Shown: positions 1 through 7,077, numbered from the stretch's first letter. The stretch: DNA of 7,432 bases from Pseudobacteroides sp035370245 (GCA_035370245.1 DAOOVO010000148.1:1-7432), one strand, 5' to 3'. Translations and numbers: made by a program. Notes: generated by a model not told the origin, from the sequence alone.

Positions 1-1046
1 CTAAAGAACAGGCGTATGATTTTGTTGAAGATTTGTGGAAGTTATCTGCACCAAGTGGAAAATACAGATATTATGACGGATGTCTTTTAATGTTCGGTTT
101 GCTCCATTGCAGCGGTAACTTCAGAATATGGGGAGCTCCCCAAGCATCCGAAAATCCTGCTGATACTCCTACACCGACACAAGATTCAAATATTCCATCA
201 ATTAAAGGAGATCTCAATAATGATGGAGTAATAAACATGGCGGATGTTATTCTCTTAGCTACTAGATTCAATAAAGTAGCTGGAGATGAAAAATATATAA
301 GATCTTATGACTTAAATGATGATGGCGTAATAAACATGGCAGATGTCATAATTATTGCTGTAAACTTTGGTAAAACCGTAACATATACTCAAGCACCGAC
401 ACCTACAAAGAGTAATACACCGACATCGACTCCAACTCCTATACCGAGTCCTAAATCTACTGTAAAAGTAATGCCTTTAGGGGATTCAATAACAGATGGT
501 TTTAATGTTCCCGGAGGGTATAGGATTAAGCTTTGGAAAAATATAACTGATAATGGTTATAAAGTGGATTTCGTAGGTTCTATGAAAAATGGTCCGTCAG
601 AGCTTGGAGATAAAGACCATGAAGGACACAGCGGATGGACAATAAGCCAGATTGATTCGAACATAAATTCATGGATGGATACATACAAACCTCAAATAGT
701 TCTTATGCATATCGGTACCAATGACATGTATGGGAATCCTTCAGAGGCAGCCGGAAGGTTAAGTCAATTAATCGACAAGATATGCAACAAATTGCCTTCA
801 GGCGGAAAACTATATGTATCAAATCTTGTACCATTCCCAAGGAATGCAAATAATGTGAATGCATACAATTCTCAAATACCGGGAATTGTTCAACAAAAAG
901 CAAACGCAGGAAAACCGGTTTATTTTGTCGATATGAGTTCTGTCATCAATAATGATCTTGCAGATGGAATTCATCCAAATTTAAACGGATACAACAAGAT
1001 GGCAGATGCTTGGTTTAATGCAATCAAAAATGATTTAGCAAAATAA
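1..1046 (+). CDS. GH8 (C-terminal end) - dockerin - CE3-like acetylxylan esterase, 5'-truncated by the window edge
   Basis: The reading frame is open from the first complete codon (base 3), so the start lies upstream; the TTG at 33 is an internal leucine. Bases 3-140 encode about 45 residues ending in YYDG...LLHCSGNFRIW, which I recognise as the end of a GH8 glycanase domain (cellulase, xylanase or exo-oligoxylanase). A PT linker precedes a dockerin (about 204-374) with two calcium loops, both ending N-M-A-D, joined by an FNxxxGxxxY segment typical of type II dockerins. A second PT linker leads to a complete SGNH hydrolase (about 462-1046): GDS nucleophile Ser at 486-488, then HSGW, IGTND, and the DGIHPN Asp/His block. 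This layout matches CE3 acetylxylan esterases. The product would be secreted and cellulosome-bound, cutting xylan or xylo-oligosaccharides and removing acetyl groups; xylan specificity is inferred from the CE3 domain and the neighbour. The dockerin and esterase are firm; the GH8 call rests on a short tail. Confidence 0.85.
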   Translation, partial: KEQAYDFVEDLWKLSAPSGKYRYYDGCLLMFGLLHCSGNFRIWGAPQASENPADTPTPTQDSNIPSIKGDLNNDGVINMADVILLATRFNKVAGDEKYIRSYDLNDDGVINMADVIIIAVNFGKTVTYTQAPTPTKSNTPTSTPTPIPSPKSTVKVMPLGDSITDGFNVPGGYRIKLWKNITDNGYKVDFVGSMKNGPSELGDKDHEGHSGWTISQIDSNINSWMDTYKPQIVLMHIGTNDMYGNPSEAAGRLSQLIDKICNKLPSGGKLYVSNLVPFPRNANNVNAYNSQIPGIVQQKANAGKPVYFVDMSSVINNDLADGIHPNLNGYNKMADAWFNAIKNDLAK

Positions 1047-1066
1047 TTATTCCAACATATGTAAAA

Positions 1067-1102
1067 AATATATTATGAAATATGATACATTCATAATATA
1101 TT
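1067..1102. repeat. 13-bp perfect AT-rich inverted repeat between the two xylanolytic genes
   Basis: Left arm 1067-1079 (AATATATTATGAA) is the exact reverse complement of right arm 1090-1102, with a 10-nt spacer. Only two pairs are G-C, and an A-run rather than a T-run follows on the + strand, so it is a poor terminator for the upstream gene. On the minus strand the stem is followed by TTTTTAC. It could be an operator, an mRNA-processing or stabilising hairpin, or a weak attenuator. The inverted repeat is seen; any function is inferred. Confidence 0.55.
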
Positions 1103-1146
1103 AAAAAAATATAGAAAAATAAAAAAGTATCAAAAATTAGAAAAAA

Positions 1147-1151
1147 GGGGG
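1147..1151 (+). promoter_or_regulatory. Ribosome binding site of the GH11-CE4 gene
   Basis: AAGGGGGA sits 8 nt upstream of the ATG at 1160. It fixes the start, because a classical signal peptide begins at that ATG. I found no convincing sigma-A promoter in the 113-bp gap, so co-transcription with the upstream gene is plausible. Confidence 0.7.
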
Positions 1152-1159
1152 ATTTTAAA

Positions 1160-3241
1160 ATGAAGCGTACAACGAGGGCAATTATTTCGCTTGTAACTGC
1201 CATTTCATTAATATTAGCTTTGTTTGCGGTAGATGCACAGGCAGCCATAACCCTCACTTCAAATGCTACCGGTACAATTGACGGTTACGATTATGAGTAC
1301 TGGAAAGATAGCGGTAACGGTACCATGACATTAAACGGTGGTGGTACATTCAGCTGTTCATGGAATAATATCAATAATATATTATTCCGTACCGGAAAGA
1401 AGCTTGGATCAACTAAGTCATGGCAGGATTATAACGGTATCAGAATTGATTATGCATGTAACTATCAGCCCAACGGTAACTCATATTTGGGTGTCTACGG
1501 TTGGACGGAAGATCCGCTTGTAGAGTATTACATCATAGATAGCTACGGTACTTGGAAGCCACCGGGAAATGGTATTCCTATGAAGGGAACTATTACTGTT
1601 GATGGTCGTAAATATGAAGTATATTCAAACTCCAGAACAGGACCTTCCATTAAGGGAAATAATACAACTTTTCAGCAGTATTGGAGTATCTGTCAATCGA
1701 AAAGAACAAGTGGAACTATTAGTGTCACTGAGCACTTTAAAGCATGGGAATCAATGGGAATGAAGATGGGTAAGATGTATGAAGTGTCCATGGTGGTAGA
1801 GGGATATCAAAGCAGCGGTACAGCTAATATGACCAAGATGGATCTTATTTTTGGAGGACCGGAACCAACAAATATTACAAATCCGACACCTACCAGACCA
1901 ACTGCATCTGCAGCACAAAGAAGTGCATTCTCAAAAATAGAAGCTGAAGAATATAATGATTTAAGTTCTTCAACTATTGAAACAATCGGAACTGGTGACG
2001 GAGGAAGCGGTATAGGATATATTGAGAACGGAAACTACCTTGTATTTAAAAACATAGACTTTGGTAATGGAGCAAACTCATTTAATGCTCGCATTGCAGG
2101 TCAAAGCAGTACCAATATCCAGTTAAGGCTGGGAGGTCCTTCAGGCAGCCTCATTGGGACATTATCCATGTCACCAACCGGCAGCTGGGATGTATATGAG
2201 GAACAGTCATGTAATGTTAGCAATGCTAGAGGAGTAAACGATCTCTATTTGGTATTTTCTGGTCCTGTAAATATTGACTGGTTTACTTTTAAAGGTGATT
2301 CGGCACCATCTTCATCTGTACCTTCTTCACCTACCGGCAATCCAGGTGGTGCTAAAACAACCGACCTTAACAGAGACGGCGTTGTAAACATGGCAGATGT
2401 TATTCTTTTAGCAAATTCTTTCAATGCAACAGTAGGTACTTCAAAGTACATCGATGCATATGACATTAACAGCGATGGTTCTATAAATATGGCCGATGTT
2501 CTGTTGCTTGCGAAGGATTTCAATAAGTCTCCAACTCAGCCTCCTACTGCTACTAAAGCACCGACAGCGACTCCGACTAAAGCACCGACACCGACTCCGA
2601 CAAAGCCATCAAATCCAAATGCCAAGCTTGTAGCTCTGACATTTGACGATGGTCCTGACAATGTTAAGACTGCAAGAGTGCTTGACAAGTTGGACAAGTA
2701 TAATGTTCCAGCAACATTTATGATGATAGGTCAAAATATAAACAGCAGTACGGCTAATATAGTAAAAAGAGTTGTTAATTCCGGACATGAAATCGGTAAC
2801 CACTCATGGGATTATTCCAGCATGAATAATATGTCTGCATCTCAAATTAAAGACTATATTAATAGGACCAATAATGCAATCATGCAATATGCAGGTGTTA
2901 CACCTAAGTTCTTCCGTGCACCTAACCTTGCATACAGCCAGACTATGTTTGATGCTATTGATTTGACTTTTGTTCAGGGTATTACTTGTAATGACTGGGT
3001 TCAATCAACAACTGCACAGCAAAGGGCAAATGATGTTATAAATGGAGCTAAAGACGGTACAATAATCTTAATGCATGATAACCAGCCTGATCCTCATCCG
3101 ACACCTGAGGCTCTTGATATTATAATTCCAACGCTTCAGAGCCGTGGCTTTGAGTTTGTAACACTCTCAGAATTGTTCGAGAGGAAAGGTGTTCCATTAA
3201 GACCGGATGACAACATAGCTCACACTACATTACCGAATTAA
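1160..3241 (+). CDS. xynA: Bifunctional GH11 endo-xylanase - CBM6 - dockerin - CE4 acetylxylan esterase
   Basis: This 693-residue secreted enzyme has a signal peptide at about 1-28 (basic MKRTTR, hydrophobic core, DAQA cleavage). The GH11 domain (about 29-235) has nucleophile E122 in DPLVEYY, acid/base E214 in VVEGYQSSG, and the thumb RTGPSIKG (159-166). A CBM6 (about 256-379) carries Y287, W343 and N371 in VNIDWF. The dockerin (about 401-455) has two loops, D402-D413 and D435-D446, each ending N-M-A-D. A PT linker with a tandem repeat leads to a CE4/NodB domain (about 488-672): TFDDGP (base D496, metal D497), H548 in NHSWDY, R586-A-P, D612-W and catalytic H639. Module order matches C. thermocellum XynA, but the dockerin looks type II instead of type I. 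The second metal His of the CE4 motif is Tyr552. It would cleave the xylan backbone and remove acetyl groups. The symbol is by analogy of architecture. Confidence 0.95.
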   Translation: MKRTTRAIISLVTAISLILALFAVDAQAAITLTSNATGTIDGYDYEYWKDSGNGTMTLNGGGTFSCSWNNINNILFRTGKKLGSTKSWQDYNGIRIDYACNYQPNGNSYLGVYGWTEDPLVEYYIIDSYGTWKPPGNGIPMKGTITVDGRKYEVYSNSRTGPSIKGNNTTFQQYWSICQSKRTSGTISVTEHFKAWESMGMKMGKMYEVSMVVEGYQSSGTANMTKMDLIFGGPEPTNITNPTPTRPTASAAQRSAFSKIEAEEYNDLSSSTIETIGTGDGGSGIGYIENGNYLVFKNIDFGNGANSFNARIAGQSSTNIQLRLGGPSGSLIGTLSMSPTGSWDVYEEQSCNVSNARGVNDLYLVFSGPVNIDWFTFKGDSAPSSSVPSSPTGNPGGAKTTDLNRDGVVNMADVILLANSFNATVGTSKYIDAYDINSDGSINMADVLLLAKDFNKSPTQPPTATKAPTATPTKAPTPTPTKPSNPNAKLVALTFDDGPDNVKTARVLDKLDKYNVPATFMMIGQNINSSTANIVKRVVNSGHEIGNHSWDYSSMNNMSASQIKDYINRTNNAIMQYAGVTPKFFRAPNLAYSQTMFDAIDLTFVQGITCNDWVQSTTAQQRANDVINGAKDGTIILMHDNQPDPHPTPEALDIIIPTLQSRGFEFVTLSELFERKGVPLRPDDNIAHTTLPN
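2552..2599 (+). repeat. 24-nt tandem repeat in the dockerin-CE4 linker
   Basis: Two adjacent 24-nt copies (2552-2575 and 2576-2599) differ at one base, G2567 versus C2591. They encode TKAPTATP and TKAPTPTP in the Pro/Thr linker between dockerin and esterase. Such in-frame repeats let linker length vary by slippage or recombination. Confidence 0.85.
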
Positions 3242-3294
3242 TAATCGAATTAATAGGTATGTAAATTCTTCATAATTTGTAATTATATAATTAA

Positions 3295-3330
3295 ATAGGC
3301 AGAGCAATTAAAAATAATTGCTCTGCCTAT
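3295..3330. terminator. Bidirectional rho-independent terminator between convergent genes
   Basis: A perfect 16-bp stem, 3295-3310 paired with 3315-3330 and containing GGCAGAGC, closes a 4-nt AAAA loop. CTTT follows on the + strand, and an AT-rich TTAATTATATAATT stretch follows on the - strand. It lies 53 nt after the GH11-CE4 stop and 16 nt beyond the GH26 stop, so it can serve both genes. Confidence 0.88.
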
Positions 3331-3346
3331 CTTTATATAGAATGTA

Positions 3347-5392
3347 CTATTTGATGTCAGGGTAATCTTTTGATGTATAATTAAAATGTTTTGCTATTAT
3401 AATTACATCACTCATGTTAATGGAGGAATCCATGTTGAGATCACAGCTTGAAACGAATTTGGCATCTCCACTTACAGAACCGAAGGATTTGGCAAGCTGT
3501 ACAATATCGGACATATTTATTACACCGTCTCCGGCTCCATCATTATTCAAATCACCGGCCCAGAGAATAATGGGTACATTGTTTGTAGAAATCTCCATAT
3601 CGTTTTGTATTACAATATTCTTTTCAAAAGTCAAATAACCGGGTTTGCTTATTTTAATTGAATAACTGGTTGACGAAGGAACATTTGGTATATTAAAGTA
3701 TCCGTGGCTGTCTGTCTTTGTTTTGAGTTCTCCTATTTGAACAACAAAATCTGCTTTAACTGAAGAATCGGGAACCGAGCTAAAGTCAGTTGAAACATAT
3801 CCCGAAATATCATACACGGATCCTGTCGGTTTATTTGTAGGTGTTGGGGTAGGATTTGTTGCGGAAGGTGATGAAGTATAATCGGTAATAGGATATGTTT
3901 TGAGATCGGGAAGCTCATCTAAAGTTATACAATATTCACTGTTATATATTTCAACAAGCCATTCGACAGGGTTGTTTTGCTCACCCGTCAAATGCCAGCC
4001 GTACCAAGGGCAAAAATAGAGCCACGCGGCTTTTTCATTTATCAGGTTTTCAACCCGTGGGATTGTATCATTTTCACTCATTGCAACAAGTTTTTTTCCG
4101 CCTGTAAGTTGCACAAGATTATAGAATGTAGATGAAATGGCACTTCCGTTAGGTTTTCCATCCTTGGCATTGTATTTATCATAACCTACAATATCTACTA
4201 CATCATCACCCGGATACCATTTGGGAGAAGTGTTATATGTATAGGATGTCCAAACCCATATGAGATTGTTGATTTTATATTCATTTGTAAACTTATCATA
4301 AAGAAGCCTGTATAGCTTAACGCAATTTTCAGGTCCTTCGGCACCCCACCAGAACCAGCCGCCTTCCGCTTCATGAAGGGGTCTGAAAAGAATCGGAACT
4401 CCCGCATCCTGAACCTGCTTTAGCTTTCCGGCCATAAAGTCAATATCGTTTAGGAGTGCTTTGTTTTCAGGCGTTCCGGGAGTTAAAGCCTTTGAAATGC
4501 TGAAGGTTGTGCTTTCGGTGTAAAAGCTGTTGTCTGCTTTTTTACCTATATCTCCGGGTGAGAACCAATGCCAGCAAACAGTAGGTATACCGTTATCTTT
4601 ATTGTACCACTCAATAACACGCTCAGCACAGAGGTCGTCCCAGTCTAATCCGTTTCCTCTGTAATTCATAAAGTCAAAGCCTCTAACTGCCGGCATTTTG
4701 CCTGTTTTTTGCTTTATGTATGTAAATTCCATTTCGGAGGCTTCATAGTTATGGGAACCGCAAATCTCCTGCTGGCCTGAAAGTATATGTTTTCCATATA
4801 TATCAACGAGATAACTCATAAGTGACTTCGCTTCTTTGGTAGCATTAGGGTTAACCAATGTTTTGGGAACATTAAGATTTCTAATGCTTTCATCGGCGGG
4901 CTTAACTATTAGATAATCAAAATAAGTATATCCCCAGTAGGCTTCAAATTGGATATTGTTTTTACCTTTATCAAGCTTTACTATACCTGCGGAAATTTCC
5001 TTCCAGGTAAGAGTATATCCAAAGCTTATTTCTCCTTGGTTGGATCCGTTTATATTGAGATACTGTACTTTTTTGTTTTTGTCGTAAGGCTGTGCATAAC
5101 GTACAATCAATTCATAAAGTCCTTCCTCGATTATATCAACATCAACAGAAGTGCTTGTACCTTTTTGTGCAATAAAGCTGCATGTTGCACCGGTAAGATC
5201 AATAGTTTCACCATCTTCAGTCTTGCCTACATAGTCTGTATAAATCTGAACACCGTTATTAATACCGTTCTCAAATTCATACTTTACTTCTTGGTCTGTT
5301 GCAGAAAATGATGCACCGGTAAATGAAGATATGGGTAACAACGCTGCCAATACCCATACTAAGAAAACATTTAGTGCAGGTTTCTTATTCAT
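3347..5392 (-). CDS. GH26 beta-mannanase with N-terminal CBM35-like module and C-terminal X-module plus dockerin
   Basis: This 681-residue secreted enzyme starts at an ATG behind a strong ribosome binding site. The signal peptide is about 1-31. Residues about 33-165 (KYEFENG start, YFDYLIVKP end) form a CBM35-like beta-sandwich, as in C. thermocellum Man26A. The GH26 barrel spans about 168-500: WHWFSPG (274-280), acid/base E341 in FRPLHEAEGGW, and nucleophile E440 in AMSEND. It would hydrolyse beta-1,4-mannan or galactomannan outside the cell. After a PT linker, residues about 526-611 (ISGYVSTDF...DSHGYFNIPNVP...YSIKISKPGYL) resemble the X-module preceding the type II dockerin of scaffoldin CipA. 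The dockerin follows at about 612-672. Its loop 1 (D614-D629) has four extra residues (DGAGDG) in the calcium-binding segment; loop 2 (D651-D662) is of normal length. Both loops end N-M-S-D. The gene is convergent with the xylanase genes and probably transcribed from its own promoter. Confidence 0.93.
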   Translation of the reverse strand: MNKKPALNVFLVWVLAALLPISSFTGASFSATDQEVKYEFENGINNGVQIYTDYVGKTEDGETIDLTGATCSFIAQKGTSTSVDVDIIEEGLYELIVRYAQPYDKNKKVQYLNINGSNQGEISFGYTLTWKEISAGIVKLDKGKNNIQFEAYWGYTYFDYLIVKPADESIRNLNVPKTLVNPNATKEAKSLMSYLVDIYGKHILSGQQEICGSHNYEASEMEFTYIKQKTGKMPAVRGFDFMNYRGNGLDWDDLCAERVIEWYNKDNGIPTVCWHWFSPGDIGKKADNSFYTESTTFSISKALTPGTPENKALLNDIDFMAGKLKQVQDAGVPILFRPLHEAEGGWFWWGAEGPENCVKLYRLLYDKFTNEYKINNLIWVWTSYTYNTSPKWYPGDDVVDIVGYDKYNAKDGKPNGSAISSTFYNLVQLTGGKKLVAMSENDTIPRVENLINEKAAWLYFCPWYGWHLTGEQNNPVEWLVEIYNSEYCITLDELPDLKTYPITDYTSSPSATNPTPTPTNKPTGSVYDISGYVSTDFSSVPDSSVKADFVVQIGELKTKTDSHGYFNIPNVPSSTSYSIKISKPGYLTFEKNIVIQNDMEISTNNVPIILWAGDLNNDGAGDGVINMSDIVQLAKSFGSVSGDAKFVSSCDLNMDSSINMSDVIIIAKHFNYTSKDYPDIK

Positions 5393-5397
5393 GATAA

Positions 5398-5407
5398 CTC
5401 CTCCTTT
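5398..5407 (-). promoter_or_regulatory. Ribosome binding site of the GH26 gene
   Basis: On the minus strand AAAGGAGGAG lies just before the ATG at 5392, with 5 nt between it and the start codon. It is near-perfect and decides the start. Confidence 0.85.
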
Positions 5408-5559
5408 AAAATGATATAATATAAAAAATATAGATACAGTTATATTTTTTGCATATATCTGTTCTATAAGATAATTTAATACTATAATAATCTAATATTT
5501 TTCTAAAATTATATAAGTTAATATTATTGATAATCCCTATAAACAGTTCTATATAAACA

Positions 5560-5588
5560 ATTTTACTATAATTTTCTTTGACTTTCAA
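5560..5588 (-). promoter_or_regulatory. Candidate sigma-A promoter for the GH26 gene
   Basis: On the minus strand TTGAAA (5583-5588) and TAAAAT (5560-5565) are separated by 17 nt, close to the TTGACA/TATAAT consensus. A transcript from here would have a leader of about 160 nt, rich in A and T, before the GH26 start. AT-rich DNA gives chance matches, and the clostridial SigI-type promoters known for some cellulosomal genes were not excluded. Confidence 0.45.
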
Positions 5589-5615
5589 TTAAATTTAGGT
5601 TAACGATTAACATAC

Positions 5616-6794
5616 TTATTTCCATAATCTTTTTAATTTAAATAACTCCTGCAAATACCCCAATACAGAAATTGGCGTCATAAACATCTGATAGCACAGT
5701 ATAAATAATATAAAACCGGCCCAATTTTTTCTTACCCTTAATTTTAAATTTCCAAAAACATCTCTTTGGTAGAGGAATAAAACTGTATAGCTTATTAGTG
5801 TCATAGGTAAAACCAACAAAGTCATTGGACCAACAATCCAATAGATTCCTGAAAATGCAAGAACTAAACCGGGAAGCCAAAAAAAAGTATAGGAAATATC
5901 CATATAAGGCATAATCAAATTTACACCTGTAAGATATTTTGTATATCTCGATGGCTGTTGCCAGGGCTTAATATTTTTTAAAGCTTCTATCATGCCCCGT
6001 GCCCATCTTGAACGCTGTCTTGAAAGAGATTTGAAGGTAGTAGGCACATCTGTAAAAGCTACAGCAAGGGGCTCAAAATACGTTTTCCAACCGTTTTTTA
6101 AAAAATTCCATGTTAAAACAATATCTTCACCAATTGCATCAGGCCAGCCTCCAACTTCTTTAATGACATCAGCCTTATAAATGCTATATGCTCCCTGTAC
6201 AACTAAAGTTCCCTGATATAGCCCTTGAAGTCTTTTTATGGAAGCAATGCCCAAAAAGTAATCCCATTCCTGTATTCTGGTTAATAAATTGTATCTGCTG
6301 TTTCGAACAAGGACGGAGCCTGCGACCGCACACACTTCAGAAGGACTGCTTTCAATCCTTGCAACCAAATACCTTACAGCAGATTTGTGTAAAAGTGTAT
6401 CCGCATCAACTGTAATTACAAGTTCGGTTGATACACTGCCAAGTCCTGTGTTTAGAGCGTTAAATTTTCCAGGTGACGCCTCTTTAATTATTTGCAAATC
6501 CATATTAAATTTTTCTCCTGCCTTTGCCGCACAATAAGAAGTGTTGTCACTAGAAGCATTATCAATGATTATAACTTTGATTTTGCCTTCATAGTCTTGA
6601 TTGGAAATATATCTTAATGTTTCTTCAATTCTGTTTTCCTCATTTCTTGCTGCGATAAGAATAGTAACATCCTTTTTGGGCGTATCATCCTTGAGCTTTG
6701 GCTGATTGTCCAAAAGCAGGCTTACGACTAAAAATGTATTAATATACCCTGGGATAAATGCAATTCCTCCAATTATTGCTATTGAGAGAGGCAT
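5616..6794 (-). CDS. Processive GT2 membrane glycosyltransferase (PNAG/cellulose/hyaluronan-synthase-like), N-terminus likely cut off by a frameshift
   Basis: The 392-residue frame begins at an ATG inside what looks like the second membrane helix (about 4-28). A cytoplasmic GT-A domain follows: ILIAARNEE (45-53), D78 in IIIDNASSDNT, D130-A-D132 (DxD), G222-E-D catalytic acid, and Q260-R-S-R-W264, the QxxRW signature of processive GT2 enzymes. The remainder (about 285-380) is hydrophobic membrane segments. Such enzymes polymerise a sugar from a nucleotide-sugar donor while extruding the chain; the sugar cannot be read from the sequence. No ribosome binding site precedes the ATG, and the upstream frame (to 6969) encodes the missing first helix, so the real gene probably starts at about 6969 and carries a frameshift near 6795. 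No strong terminator separates it from the GH26 gene (only a 5-bp stem at 5599-5611). Confidence 0.85.
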   Translation of the reverse strand: MPLSIAIIGGIAFIPGYINTFLVVSLLLDNQPKLKDDTPKKDVTILIAARNEENRIEETLRYISNQDYEGKIKVIIIDNASSDNTSYCAAKAGEKFNMDLQIIKEASPGKFNALNTGLGSVSTELVITVDADTLLHKSAVRYLVARIESSPSEVCAVAGSVLVRNSRYNLLTRIQEWDYFLGIASIKRLQGLYQGTLVVQGAYSIYKADVIKEVGGWPDAIGEDIVLTWNFLKNGWKTYFEPLAVAFTDVPTTFKSLSRQRSRWARGMIEALKNIKPWQQPSRYTKYLTGVNLIMPYMDISYTFFWLPGLVLAFSGIYWIVGPMTLLVLPMTLISYTVLFLYQRDVFGNLKLRVRKNWAGFILFILCYQMFMTPISVLGYLQELFKLKRLWK

Positions 6795-6969
6795 ATACTA
6801 TTTGGGATAAGTCCAATATCCAATCTTTAGCTACAATTATGGATAGCACAAGCCAGATAATTGCAAAAAAATGACTGATGTAGAATTTACTTACGACAGG
6901 TATATAGAATTTACTTTTAGATTGGGTTCTTGGCTTGTAATTTTTTATATAATTTAGTCTTATACTCAT
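6739..6969 (-). pseudogene. N-terminal fragment of the GT2 gene in a different reading frame
   Basis: From the ATG at 6969 (a GTG at 6981 is an alternative) the frame encodes a basic N-terminus rich in Lys, Arg and Tyr, then a membrane helix, FFAIIWLVLSIIVA, followed by KDWILDLSQIV. This is the expected start of a GT2 synthase of this kind. After IV the frame runs into junk (YASLNSNN...) and stops at 6739, while the family-like continuation PLSIAIIGGIAFIPGY appears in the neighbouring frame from 6794. Joining the frames at about 6795 gives a protein of about 450 residues. A one-base insertion or two-base deletion in the GTATATG context would explain it; sequencing error, true mutation and recoding are all possible. 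Confidence 0.7.
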
Positions 6970-7048
6970 AACCCCACTCACTTTACATAATATATGCCTT
7001 GGAAATAAGATATAAGTTCATAGGCAATACTAAAGCATTATGGTTAAC

Positions 7049-7077
7049 ATAATACGTTATTTAAATATGAAAGTAAA
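7049..7077 (-). promoter_or_regulatory. Candidate promoter for the GT2 gene, with a small palindrome over the -10 box
   Basis: On the minus strand TTTACT (7072-7077), a 17-nt spacer and TATTAT (7049-7054) resemble a sigma-A promoter. They lie about 80 nt upstream of the ATG at 6969. The palindrome ATTATG-gttaa-CATAAT (7037-7053) overlaps the -10 box and could be an operator. Both are weak calls in AT-rich DNA. Apart from these I see nothing gene-like between 6982 and 7144. Confidence 0.35.

Noticed and set aside
33..35. TTG at 33 as start codon of the first gene
   Set aside because: The frame is open upstream to base 3, the preceding residues continue the GH8-like tail, and there is no ribosome binding site or signal peptide at this codon.
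1090..1119. Promoter for the GH11-CE4 gene (TACATT, 17-nt spacer, TATAGA)
   Set aside because: The -35 box matches consensus at only two positions, and chance -10 boxes abound in this AT-rich gap.
4949..5311. 120-codon plus-strand reading frame opposite the GH26 gene
   Set aside because: It is the complement of the signal-peptide and CBM35-coding region, has no ribosome binding site, and has a Cys/Ile/Phe-rich composition unlike a real protein; it is a shadow.
5429..5468. Imperfect inverted repeat TATAGATACAG / CTGTTCTATA upstream of the GH26 gene
   Set aside because: The arms differ by an indel and are almost all A and T, which is expected by chance in this leader.
5599..5611. GTTAA-cga-TTAAC hairpin as terminator of the GT2 gene
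   Set aside because: The stem is only 5 bp with one G-C pair and has no T-run, so it is too weak to call.
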